NCBI GenBank assembly: GCA_027596945.1
Contig: JADGJH010000046.1
Location: 1-37,654, forward strand
Length of the DNA stretch: 37,654 bases
From: Physocladia obscura
Lineage: Eukaryota; Chytridiomycota; Chytridiomycetes; Chytridiales; Chytriomycetaceae
Direction of reading: 5' to 3'
In this document: positions 1-10,781 of the stretch, piece after piece
How positions within the stretch are numbered: position 1 is the first letter of the stretch
How the letters are laid out: every line of letters starts with the position of its first letter
Program-made: the position numbers and the translations under genes
Notes under the pieces: generated by a model
What the model was told of the DNA's origin: nothing
Seen by the model: the letters and a program-made list of their open reading frames with translations, nothing else
The model's database searches: none

Positions 1-93
1 ATTTGCTGTTCCCATTCACTAATTCCACAAAGAGGCCAAACTTTTCAACTGTGACTTCAGATTTGTCAAGAGTATATCTCCTGTCTCTGAGAA
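1..93 (-). CDS. Partial coding segment at window edge, unknown product
   Basis: On the minus strand bases 93 to 1 read open as a protein-like stretch (LRDRRYTLDKSEVTVEKF, then GLFVELVNGNSK) running off the window start. A plausible splice acceptor (gtagcag) ends at base 94. A second open stretch just upstream, in another frame (EGDNVEEVVQGIWNVAKQ), covers about 110-190 and could be a preceding exon, but no convincing donor joins them. It could be the 5' part of a gene outside the window or a decayed fragment. No family recognised. Confidence 0.3.
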
Positions 94-302
94 CTGCTAC
101 CTTTAATGTTTTGTTTTGCTACATTCCAGATTCCCTGCACCACCTCTTCAACATTATCCCCCTCAACAGTCACATTGGTCATTCTGTCCCCATTTTTTTG
201 TTTTTTTGATCCCTTGCTTGATGGCTGCAGCGTCAATCTGTGCACTTTTTGGCATTTCAAAAACTCAGATTTGAGTTTCGAAAACTCAGAAATGGGACAT
301 TG

Positions 303-433
303 AGCTCGACGAAACAGCACCTTCCGAGGCAGACAGGTATCCTCTCTGAGAGACAACCCTGTCGAGAAAAGCGGCCTTTCATTGGAAACAAAGCCAATAA
401 AACACAGCGCTCCCCTGCTACTTTCGTAGTAGC
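303..433. repeat. Triple-hairpin repeat unit, copy A
   Basis: First of three tandem units of about 115-130 bp. It contains hairpin 1 (gacagg pairing with cctgtc around an inner stem ctct/agag), a weaker inverted pair (cattgg/ccaat) and hairpin 3 (ctac-tttc-gtag). It shares long identical blocks with copy C, for example the segment from gacaggtatcctct onward and acacagcgctcccctgct. The reverse strand is open for a stretch but the frames are not conserved among copies, so structure rather than protein seems to be what is kept. Confidence 0.8.
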
Positions 434-548
434 CCTTCCTGACAGAGGTGAGCAGGTATTCTTTCCGAAAGAGAACCCTGCTGAGACAAGTGGCCTTTCA
501 TTGACACAAAGCCAATGAAACACAGCGCTTGCTACTTTTAATGGTAGC
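431..548. repeat. Triple-hairpin repeat unit, copy B
   Basis: Most diverged of the three units. The core from tattctttccgaaagag to ccctg aligns with copies A and C without gaps. Stem bases differ in paired fashion: outer stem agcagg/cctgct versus gacagg/cctgtc in A, and inner pair T-A where A and C have C-G. Hairpin 3 is tgctac/gtagca with a longer loop. The middle inverted pair ttcattg/caatgaa is perfect here. Confidence 0.75.
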
Positions 549-575
549 ACCTCCTAAAAAGTAGCAGCCTGGATG

Positions 576-708
576 GGCCCGACGAAACAGCGCCCTTCAA
601 GGCGGACAGGTATCCTCTCCGAGAGACAACCCTGCCAAGACAAGCGGCCTTTCATCGGAGCAAAGCCAATGAAACACAGCGCTCCCCTGCTGCTTTCGCA
701 GCCCCGCA
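576..708. repeat. Triple-hairpin repeat unit, copy C
   Basis: Third unit, closest to copy A, separated from copy B by about 25 bp. Hairpin 1 keeps gacagg/cctgcc with one A-C mismatch. Hairpin 3 is ctgc-tttc-gcag, a G-C pair where copies A and B have A-T. Ends near gcagccccgc, after which similarity to the other units stops. Confidence 0.8.
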
Positions 709-3385
709 TTGAAAACAAACAAATGGAAAATACAGCCACCTTAATCGTTGTCAAATAACTTATCGTGTAGGTCGTCATGCTTGTGGCTGTGGTTATGGCT
801 GTGAAGTTCAACAGTGACTTTTGCATGTTTTGTGAATATTTAAAATCATTTGTGTTAATTGTTGTCGTTTGACGTTGGACGGGGTAATGTTATTCGAAGC
901 AAACGCGATCCGTGCATATATTCGTACCTAGCCAGACCAGACGTTTCTTGACTACCTGTCTTACTTGAGAAAACTTGAAAGGCATCTTGATATTTTGAAA
1001 GCAAAAACAGTTTCAGAGCGCAAAAAACTGGATCAAAGAATGAAGTCAATTTGAGTTTGGCGCACCCAAGAAACAAGGAAATTGAATGAAAAAGAGAGAA
1101 TTGAGGTATTTTTTTGGCTCCATGTCTAATACCCTGATTATTCAATCAAATAAACAGTAATACCAATAAATTAAATTATAATAGAATACTGGGTTGCAGA
1201 AACAGGGGTAGAGTTTGCGCAATTGTCTCTAAATTTTTAATTAAATTTGATCCTGCGCGAGTGATTTGCACCGCAGCAATATCTGGATTACTCAATCAAA
1301 TAAACAACAATATCAATTAATTATAATAGAATATTGACTTACAAAATTGGAGGTAGTGTTTCATGTAACTATTTCAACCGATTCGGTATGTTTTGGCTTT
1401 CGTCCAAGACTGGTTTCCACCATGCCCATTGCAATTTGAAAAATTCCGACTATGAGCAGGCACTAAATTTGCACGTTTAGATGAATTTCTTGGTGGTTTT
1501 GTCAATGTTGAAGTGGCAGAAAGAGGTTCGAGAGTGGTTTGGACAGTTCAATATTTTTTTTGTCAAATGCTTTTTTCTGATTGGTTGACATGAGAGGCAA
1601 ATGGAGCAAAATGATTGGTCGACCTGCCTAATCCTTTCATCACATCTGAGCAACATGTCAACACAAACTCATCTGTCTGTCAAATCACATTTATTGACAT
1701 TTTACTTGATCATTCAGTTTAAAAAATTCACTGGTTGCATCAACATCAGGTTTGAGTTTCTTTGTTTGTTTTTTGTTGATTTTTTAGTGTTCACAAATCA
1801 CTTAATAAACAAAGACAATTCCTTCAAAAATTTGAAATATGCACTATCTTATTTTATTGCAAAATTTAAAAACTTACCAAATTACATCTCAACAGCTTAT
1901 TCACCAATTCAGATTTTCAGTAGTCTTTTAAATAGAATACTAAGTGCAATGTGCCACAATAAATATTTTATTTTCACAAGTGATGGATAAATAGACAAAT
2001 TTTTCTAAGTGCTCTAACTTTGAAAATTTGCATGGAAAAAATGGAAAACTTGATTGATGCCACCTACCTAATCTTGATTAAAGACACCACTGGTATCACT
2101 AAAAATGACAAATATGGTATTTATTTCTTAGCTAAAATATCAGGTGATCAATCAAGCCAAGGTGCCATTGGTTTTTTTCTGAAGTAGTCAAATTAATAAA
2201 TTATATCCTCTCTAAAACCCCTTGTTACACATGGCAAATCAATAATATTGACATCAATCACTTTGGAGACTTTATTGAGCTGACAACAGGATCAATAAGG
2301 TATTCATATAACAGTGGCAAGCATCTCTTCCCCTTAAATATTATTAAATCAAACACTAGGTCATGCAAATGTTGCATCATTGAAACCAATTTAAGTTCTT
2401 TGTCTAGGTGTTACAGCTTTCCATATTTCTGTACTCATTTACACTTGAGTCAACAAGGTGTTGGAAAAAGCAGGCTTATCCAGAGCTCTGAGGCAAAAAT
2501 TATGTCTGGAGAGATAGGACAAATTATATATTTTGCAATCTCCCTGTTCTTGAATAGGACACTGCTGTTTCAAGCTTGCAGCCCAAAACTATTGGACATT
2601 TTTTTGACCAGGAATTAAAATTAAAGATTTTCAAATTGTTGCAGATCTGTATTGGGGCACTTGAATGGAACTGGATGATACACTCTTTGCTATTGCACAG
2701 TTAACACAAGTGAAACTCAGACAGGTGCCACTGGTTGACATCTATGGCTGTCTCCAGTGAAAATAATCTTTATTCACAGTTTATCTTTATTTTTTTTGTG
2801 TTTCTTTGTATTTTGCTGTTTCTCCCTTTTGCATCTGTCTTTCTTTTATTTTTATGTAACATATCAATGAACCTAAATACTTCAAAAAGTATTATTCTTA
2901 ATAACACATCAACCAGAAAGTAAATAAACAAATTTTAAAATATATAGATATAAATTTGACTTTTATAAAATAGTTATTCATTGTTTTTAAAATCTATTCC
3001 AATTTTGTAGCCATCATTTTGTAAAAGAGGAAGTTGTAAAGGGCATGGGCTGGCCTGCTTTGACTTAACTTGGGATGAAATTGCATCTGTTTTCAACCAA
3101 AATCCAAAAAGAATTGTACAATATTTTCATTTTCAAAAAAATCCACAATAGCATAATTTTTTTTTTAACAGCTTCTCCTTTTATTTATTTTTATCTTGTC
3201 CAAATCAATTAACACTGTTAATACAGCTTATTACGTTCCTTAAATATATATCAAGCATTGTTAATACAACTTGCACTCCTCCTGATGCAATAAGTGGGCT
3301 TTACTGCACACCCAGAACATTTACTTTTTGTTTTCCAGACTTAACTGTAGCTCCTCTGTGCCTTGTGTTTCACCTATCAGCACAA
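709..3385. other. Intergenic, AT-rich, no supported gene
   Basis: No gene I can support. The open frames here (for example one of 129 codons near 1601-1990 on the plus strand) are rich in Phe/Ile/Ser/Leu as expected from AT-rich noncoding DNA, and have no homology signal or splice context. It contains the local duplication listed separately (about 1131-1215 and 1282-1362). Confidence 0.5.
1131..1362. repeat. Local direct duplication (about 80 bp, two copies)
   Basis: Bases about 1131-1215 and 1282-1362 are diverged direct copies. Both begin with a gattaYtcaatcaaataaac motif, share aattataatagaata and end in gaggtagYgttt-like sequence. A roughly 65-bp unrelated spacer separates them. Possible ends of a small inserted element or a simple tandem duplication. 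Confidence 0.6.
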
Positions 3386-3468
3386 CTGCTCTTATTGATA
3401 CTTCTGCTCTTATTGATACTTCTGCTCTTATTGATACTTCTGCTCTTATTGATACTTCTGCTGTTATT
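3386..3468. repeat. 18-bp minisatellite, four full copies plus a partial
   Basis: The unit ctgctcttattgatactt starts at 3386, 3404, 3422 and 3440 with no mismatches. A fifth partial copy at 3458 starts ctgctgttatt. The unit is a multiple of three, so on the plus strand it can read as a six-residue repeat (S-A-L-I-D-T). It lies about 110 bp upstream of the next gene's first ATG. The identical copies imply recent slippage. Confidence 0.9.
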
Positions 3469-3576
3469 TTCAATTGTCATCAAGACTGGTTGAGATAATT
3501 AAACCATCTCAGAGGTGAATGATTTTTGGCTCTTTCGATTTCGAAAAAAACAAAAATTTTGTTTCTGTAAAGCAAC

Positions 3577-5601
3577 ATGCAAGACCGGGAAATGCAGCTT
3601 CCAAGCGCCGCTACCGCCGACTACACACACTTGCAACTTTCGCCGATAATATCAATCTGCAACACATCTCCAGCTATCGATCTGACATTGCTGTCATTCG
3701 GCAAATCAAAAGTGTGTGCAAGTAATGAATCAAAATACTACCTCCATCAACGCACGCAAGAGCCAAGAACACCTGAATCAGCAAGTGACGCTGAAGAAAA
3801 AAGCTTTTTGTCTGACTCGGTTCATTCGTCGTTGTGGTCGCCATCACCAACGTCATTGTCAACATCTCCAGTTGTTGCCAATGCAGCGCCTATGAATTAC
3901 GAATCAAACGAAGGGAATTTTGTTCATGTTTCGGAGCTGTCGGAATCTGCGAAAGCCATTTTGGAGTTATCCAAATGTGAGTATATTTTTTGGGTAATTT
4001 CCACAAATCTCCATTTTTCATTTTCATTTTCATGTTCTCTCCATTCGTTATTTTTTGTTTGCTTGAATTGGTTTTCATCACTTTTGCTTTAGTGTTAGCT
4101 GTCCAAAGTTCCATTTCTTCCTTTCACTTTCTTGGATTCCTTTTTTGTACTTAATACTCTATTGTGCATTTGTTAATTCTGTTTCCTTTTTTTTTTTTTT
4201 TTTGACAGCCAACAAGCAACTACAAGAAAGTTTCCAAACCAAACTAGAAAAGCGTCACGGCAAGAATTCTCGATTAAAACTGATTCATGCCAAACCTGTA
4301 AAACAGAATCTAAGAAAACCAGTAATTGATAGTCGAATTCTGTTTGAAAATGTTTTCAAACAGAAGTTCAAGAAAACACACCAAAAGAATTTGAAAATTT
4401 CAGTTTCTTTGTTGGTTCCCAATGTAAAGCAAGAAAATATTGAAGCAGTTACAAGTTAGTAGCCTTTTCATGTAATAATTATAATTATAATTATTACTTT
4501 TTGTTTTTTTTTGTTTTATCATTTCGATGTTTAATATCTCTTATTACAGAGCAATACCTGATTCAAGAACACATGAAAACCTTTAGAGATGTTACATGGA
4601 GTCTGTTTTCAATCTCTCAAGAGTTTTCTCAGACACCTCCTGCTGACCTTGTTTTTTTGGCTTCAAAGTTTCAAAAATTTGCCCAAAACTGGAAATTTTT
4701 TGATAAACTCAATTTTCAAGCAACACACAATACAACAAAGCAAGATCTACTGAATCACAATAATGAATTGTTTGTGAAATTCCACAAAATGAGTGCTTTT
4801 GGTACTGTGTAGTGTTTTCTGTTTTATATTTATTTTCTTGCTTATGTAATAACAATGATTGACACAGGTATTGATGTTAGTTTGAAAGACTTGACATATA
4901 AAACACAATTTTCTGCCAAAGTATTAACTTCTGATTTCTGTTCAGCAGGTTTTTGCAGTTTTAGGTCTTGTTTATAACAGTTAAAGTAAAATAATAGAGA
5001 ATACTGGATATGATCTCATACTTGTGAATGGAGACATGCATTTGCAGCAATGCTTTTTTCAATGGCTTCTCTTAGATCTTGACTGTGAAGTGTCAAAACT
5101 TCAGCTTTCACCAAACCAAATGCAGCAATTATTCAATATTGCAATTCTCTCTCAGCAACCAACAATGTTACTATCCTCTAATGATTGTCCATTGGAAATT
5201 GCACTTTCAAGAATCAGAAATAATAAATCTGCCAGTGGTCAAATTGCTGTGAAAATCTCTAGTATATTGGTAGCTGAGCTGTTTAAAAGGTGAAAGTTTT
5301 GAGTATAATTTGAAGGCAACTTCTCTAACATAACATAATGAACAGAGTGTGTGCGACTAATCACCTTGCCATTGGTTACTACATTGAACCATTCAATCTT
5401 GTCAAATGGCTTAAATTGAAAGAAGGTATTTACAGAGGATTTGGAAATTTTGATGAGCATGGAGTGAGTAGAATTAAATGTGATGGATTTGAAGTTGACT
5501 CAACTGGAGTGTTGATTTTGAAGCAAACTATACAAGCAAAGCAAGCCATCATAGTTTTAAGATATTTTGCAAGCTTGTGTTGTAATAGTAATAGTCAATA
5601 A
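3577..5601 (+). CDS. Hypothetical 508-aa protein, six exons
   Basis: Exons placed at 3577-3976, 4209-4454, 4550-4801, 4868-4948, 4998-5289 and 5346-5601. They sum to 1527 nt, exactly 508 codons plus stop, and every join keeps frame. Donors include gtgagt (3977) and gttagt (4455). The third intron has a weaker donor, and the exon 4/5 join could alternatively be 4920/5000. The first ~110 residues are Ser/Thr/Pro-rich with an acidic patch and look disordered. The middle is Lys/Gln-rich (after ELSESAKAILELSK). The C-terminal ~200 residues look folded, with hydrophobic patches such as QQCFFQWLLLDLDCEV and GYYIEPFNLVKWLKLKEG. There is no signal peptide or membrane helix. I do not recognise the family. 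Real because frame and splice grammar agree over six exons. Confidence 0.7.
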
Positions 5602-7880
5602 AGTTTTGTGAGTTGATGATGGTGTTAAAATATAATGGAATTATATTTTGATATACAAACTGAATGTAGTATATGAGTTTTAATAATTATACTGTATAGT
5701 CTCAAGTCTGCAAAATTGTAAGAGAGTTATTTATTTGATAGGCATATATGATCAAGAAATTGTGCAATAGAAATGGAGAAAATTTTAACTTCCAACTTTG
5801 TCTCATAAATTTGAATCAGAAATTAAAAGAAAATAGTTTACATGAGGCACAAGTATGGAGTTTTTTATTTGGTGTCCTATTTTTGGAAAAATAAAAAATT
5901 ATTGCAAGCCCTATCTAAACAATTTGAATGGAATCCACAGGCACAAATTCAACAGATAATGCTGTATATTTTATTTTTTTTTGTCTAAGGGTTAATTCCA
6001 AGTCGATTTTTTGACCAGAACAGAATGAATCTTTTGCAAACTGGAACCCAAGTAATTTTGTTTGTGTTTCAGTTCTGAATTTTTCTGTATGGCCAACTCT
6101 GTAGTAAATTACTGATAAGAGTTGGGGAACAAGTGTAAGGTTCTGGTAAGTTGAAAAAAAGCAGTAGAAGATTTCCTGGTAGCTGTAGCAGCTTGAGTCA
6201 ACTAATTCAATACTTTATTCTTCAGAACTAAATGATAAGAGTTCAAAATAGATTATGGGATTTAGTTGAAGTTGAGAGTATTAATACCAAGTAAAAAATT
6301 TTTTTTATTTGATAATACCAATAATAAAGTAAAGAAAAGATTTGGATCAAAGTAGTTTTTGAAGTAGTTTTTGAAGTTGAAAGAAAGTAATAGAGCATTT
6401 AAGAAATTTCTGAAAAATTCTTTGAGATGATTAAATTAGCAATCTAATTTACAACAAACTCAAATGAGTCTTATCAATGCTATAGTGGCATTTGCAACTG
6501 TGCCACTGGATTTAGTCACCATAGGCATTATGTTTTGAGTGCATTCAACAGTGTGACAGCAGGTACTGTTGCAAAAGATTTTTGGTATTCAATTTACAAG
6601 CTATTATTGGTGCTCCTAAACATTTTATCAGCTATTTCCTTTGATCAGGAAGTAGGAGTGATCTGGAAATCTTTGGACAATCTGAGTTTTGCAACAATGT
6701 TCACAATTTGATATCACTTTTTTGTAGATGCTTCTTCTTATTTGTACTCACATATACTAACTCCTTATATAATATATTATAATATACTAAAGCTTGAAAG
6801 CTACTACAATTATGTGTACAGCTGATGTAAATTAAATCATTAACCTGATATTCCTGATGGAGTTGTGTGGAAATGGTATGTAATTGATCATATTTGAGCA
6901 AGATCAGAACATTTTACAGATGAAAATTTCAAGAATATCAATACCTTCTGGAATTTGTGATTAATTTTGAGAAAGAAGAGCAACAAGTTGGGTCAAAAAT
7001 TATAGTATGGATAGAAAATTATGATACGATGAAAAAAGTGAGGAAACAAAGGCACTGTCTCCTATCACTCTAGCAAATGATCTGATGCACTGTGGTTATT
7101 GCAGATATAGCTGCAACACTTATAATTTAAGTTTGAAGTTGGAACTGAGATAATCAATTATTAGACACTGGGAATGTGCTGCCTCAGACTGCGCTACATC
7201 AATGTTGGCAGGCATGTGAAGCTTAGAAGATACCTGATCAATCAAACTGATCCAATAATTTTTTTTTTTTTTTTTTTGATAGAACATTGTTTTGACAGGG
7301 AGATCTTCTGGTTGACAGCACACAGATATGTAGCCTTTGTCTTTCAAATAAAAATGAAAAAATCTGAAGAATTTTATTCCTGCACTGCACACAGCTATGA
7401 TTGTTTTTAAATTTTGAAGCTAGCTTCTGATGCATTTGGAGGAATGTAGGAAGGTTGCCATTACAGTGGTTGCAACAGCACAGGTGAAAGGGTTGCATCT
7501 AGAGGTAGGTGCTGTTCCTGCAAAGGGGTTAAAGGTAATCTTCAAAAGACTGTGGGAGTCAAGAATGCATTGTTCACAAGGCTTGGTGGTTGTAAGGTTG
7601 GTAGTTGAAGTAGTATTATATTTTAAATATGTACAATGAATATGAAATATATTTGAAAGAGTAGACAACAGTAATATATTTATGAATATTTTGAAAAAAT
7701 ATTGTCCTGATTAAAAATGTTTGAAGTAGATATAAAATAAACTTGCCTTTAGATGAGTGCCTGCACACAGTGAAGCAGTTATCATAGTAGGGGTAAACTC
7801 TGACAAGATCGGGGTGTTTCTGGAGCACCCCGGCTAAAATCCCAATTCTCATCCACAGGGCTTCATTATGCATTGAGAAA
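5602..7880. other. Intergenic with dispersed repeat
   Basis: No supported gene. Bases about 5990-6330 belong to a repeat with a reverse-complement copy at about 15960-16150. A plus-strand stretch near 6480-6710 reads open as a protein-like string containing TAGTVAKDFW and FDQEVGVIWKSLDNLSF, possibly a transposon remnant. A run of 18 T at about 7260 and AT-rich sequence fill the rest. Confidence 0.5.
5990..6335. repeat. Dispersed repeat, copy 1 (inverted partner near 16 kb)
   Basis: Bases about 6100-6330, read in reverse complement, match 15955-16145 with scattered differences. For example gagtcaactaattcaatac here corresponds to attaaattagttgacttgag there, and gtaaattactgataagagttg here to cagctattatcagcagtttac there. 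Weaker similarity continues to about 5990. No open frame is shared, so a noncoding element or degraded transposon arm is likely. Confidence 0.7.
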
Positions 7881-7881
7881 A

Positions 7882-9260
7882 TTAGGCATCAGAATCAATT
7901 TCCATGGCATTCTTTAAAAACTTCAAGGAAATTATTCCAAAAGCAGCTTGCAATTTGCAAAATTGGTCTTGTTCAAGTGGTTTGGTGAATAGGTTTGGCT
8001 TTCTTTTATTGATAAGTTCATGGATATAATGAAAGCAAAGAGCAATATGTTTTGACCAGTGTGTAAAGACATAATTATTGCATTGATGAATTGTTGATTT
8101 GTTGTCCTCAAATAAAGTGACTGGTAATTGTAGAAAAAAGTTAAGTGCAGGGTATAGATTGATGAATGATTGTACTTCATGTCCAAGTTCCGGAATTAAT
8201 ATGTATTCAGCTTCTGTAGACAATAGTGGAACAATGGTTGTTTGTTGATTTCCAGAATAGCAGCAGACACAATCATAACAGCATGACCAAGTTGAGACTT
8301 AGAACTGTGGTGTGTATAAAAAACTGCATCAGAATATCTAAAGGGCACAGCATTGCCAGTTGAAGAATAAAAAATTCCATGATTGTATTGTTTGTGTAAC
8401 AGTAGACTAGCATAGACTTTTCCCAATGTTCTTCTATTGGTTTGTTTGAAAAAAAACTGAAATAGCTTATTGAAGTTGGCAAGTCTGGTCTGGTGTTGAT
8501 TGCTATGTAATTTAAGCATCCAATGGCTTCAAGATAGAGTTTGTGATTTGGAATTATCAGTTGCTGGTTGAAGTTTAACACTTGAAGTCTGTATTGGTAC
8601 AGAGATTAGGTTGTGTGAGTAGTTGCCTTTAAATCTATTGAGTATTTCTTTGATGTATTTGGACTGGTGGATAAAAATGCCATTGGTTTTGTGTTCAACT
8701 TGGATTCCAATGCAGTAGGTGATTGCACAAAGGGCACACATAGAGAATTCACTTGCAAGATTTGTTGAGGCTGCATCAATCACATGGGTCAAAATAAGAC
8801 TGTTTGTCTCACATTTTTGCAAATGAGTTGCCAGATTATGGTATCAAATTTGTTCAGCCCATAGAGACTTTTTAGCAAGACGCAGACTCTTCTAGGGCTG
8901 TCATTATAGCCTGGTGGCATTTTAAAGAGAATTGATTCATCCAATTCTCCATAAAAGTAGACAGAGCTGACATTTATCATTCTTGTTTTCCATTTTTTTA
9001 AGAGCAGTGAGTGCAAAAAGCCACTGGAAATTGGCTTTGCTCATCACTCGTGAGTGTGTTTCAGTAAAGTTTATGCAAAATTGTTGTTTGAAGCCTTGCG
9101 CAACAAGGTGAGCTTTGAATCTTTCCACAGATTCATCAGCATTGAATTTGATTTTGTATATTTGTAGTCTATAATTTTAGCACTGTCAGGGGCTTCAACT
9201 AGTTTCCAAGTCTTGCTTTTCTTCAACACTTCAAGTTCAACTTTTTCTGCTTGTAACTAA
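7882..9260 (-). pseudogene. Degenerate Ty1/copia retrotransposon reverse transcriptase-RNase H
   Basis: Read from 9260 down to 7882 on the minus strand, fragments follow the order of a copia polymerase: K-S-K-T-W-K-L-V (about 9205), FKAHLVAQGFKQ, GELDESILFKMPPGYND with VLLKSLYGLN, GIQVEHKTNGIFIHQSKYIK, LEAIGCLNYIAINTRPDL, and the RNase H end STEAEYILIPELGHE followed by LFEDNKSTIHQ and SKHIALCFHYIHELI. These are classic family landmarks, but the frame shifts at least four times and stops intervene. The catalytic Tyr-x-Asp-Asp region falls in a broken part. Gag, protease and integrase, and any LTR pair, were not found nearby. A dead fossil; polarity minus. Confidence 0.88.
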
Positions 9261-10289
9261 TCTTCCAGGAATCAACTGCACATTGCTGCAGCTTGGATAA
9301 GCAAAGCTTTGTCATTAGCCAGGTCATCAACGCAAGGCTAGTCTATCAGCTTGAAGTTGGTCCATCAGCAAAAGCTGGCATCAGCCAAAGCTGGTAAGCA
9401 GTGTAGAGTCATTGACCCTACAACATCAGCATTAAATAATTGAAAATCACCACAGCAAAGCAATGGGAATAGGTCCAGAATGAACTTGGGAGATGTTTGA
9501 ACCCTAACTAAGTCTTGAAAATAGCCAAGTAGTGTCTTTTATGCTCTGGATATAAATAGAATAGATAGAATAAATAGAAACAGGTAAGTATGGTTAATAA
9601 ATACACCCAAATGTTTTCTCTATTTTCCAATTAAAATACTGAGCCCTTGTTCTGGCACTACCAGCAACAAGAACTCTTCTATTTACACTTAGGTGGCACT
9701 CTGTCAATGCCAGCATCTGGAGCCACCTTATCACCCATTGCCCTGGTTGTGTTGCCTAGGGATAAACTTCTCTTCGCAAGCTTGTATTTGCTGATCCAAT
9801 CATCAGGTGGTCTACTCCATTTTTGATGATACCAATGCCTTCTAGTCCTGGGAAATATGCCATCCAGGAGATGGTGCACTACTGTAGGATATCCAAGTGT
9901 CATGAAAGGCAGGGGGTGGAGGGGGTGTAAAGAAAAGGTTGGCACTTATCCCTTGGGCTACTGTGAGTCCAATACAACAGCTCCAAGTATCACTCTCATG
10001 GTGGAAGACCCACAGTGGTGCAGAGACACCAGTTGAGCTCGATGCACCACTGGCCTCACAGAGCTGTTTGTATCCTGCAAACAACACATTATTTTCAAAA
10101 TATCTTCAATTTATTAATTCAACTCCAAAACTCAAAGAGAAACAAAACAAATTAATAAGAAAAACCAAAACATGAATAATCAGAAAGAACCAAACAAATA
10201 GACAACTAATAAATAAATAAAATTATATACAGAATATAAATAAATAAATATTTACAAAGATAATTATCACACTCCATGGCAAATAAGGA

Positions 10290-10515
10290 ACCTTCACATT
10301 TGAATAATTTTTTTTGGTGAGAAATTGGTATTACAATCACAGTTGAGGCATAAGAATTGAGGTAATTTTTGAGGCATAGAATGAATTGGGCATTTTTAAA
10401 GGAGTCCTAATTGTGGAAACAAAGATTAAGATTCTAACTAAAATTAAACTTTTTTGTGCCCAATTATAGTAAATTCAAGTGAATCCACTTCCATAGGGTT
10501 TAATGCCAAGACATT
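10290..10515. repeat. Dispersed repeat, copy 1 (same-strand partner near 30.8 kb)
   Basis: Shares ordered blocks with about 30785-30990 in the same orientation: ttcacatttgaa followed by a T-rich run, gttgaggcataagaattgaggta (here) versus attgaggcattaaaattgaggcata, then aagattctaa-taaaatta and caagtgaatcc. Diverged, with small indels; no coding potential seen. Confidence 0.7.
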
Positions 10516-10725
10516 GAAACAAATATAAATACAATATATAACAGCATTTGAAATTATCAAACAGCTCTACATCACTTTTTTTGGATCAGTGCTACTATCT
10601 GATGATACAGCCAAAATTACACTTGTGGAAACAACAGTATTTCCCAGCATTGACAAAAACCAAAAATTTTTCAATTTCTAAACACTGTTTTAAAGTCTGC
10701 TGTAATGAGAACAATCATTTCAGTT

Positions 10726-10760
<35 letters not shown>

Positions 10761-10771
10761 CCACAAAAAGG

Positions 10772-10781
10772 NNNNNNNNNN
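10772..10781. other. Assembly gap (10 N)
   Basis: Ten consecutive N. Left flank is a run of about 22 T followed by about 15 A, a configuration typical of a collapsed or forced join in low-complexity sequence, so the true distance and even contiguity here are uncertain. Confidence 0.95.

Noticed and set aside
257..826. Minus-strand frames across the triple-hairpin units as a repeat protein
   Set aside because: Similar words (ERIPV, QGCLSERI) appear in copies A and C but copy B is in another frame, and base changes follow hairpin pairing rather than codon positions.
1601..1990. 129-codon open frame as a gene
   Set aside because: Composition is Phe/Ile/Leu/Ser-rich as in AT-rich noncoding DNA, with no motif, homology or splice signal.
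3386..3468. Short regular repeats as a CRISPR array
   Set aside because: There are no spacers, the unit is only 18 bp and perfectly tandem, and the genome is eukaryotic nuclear.
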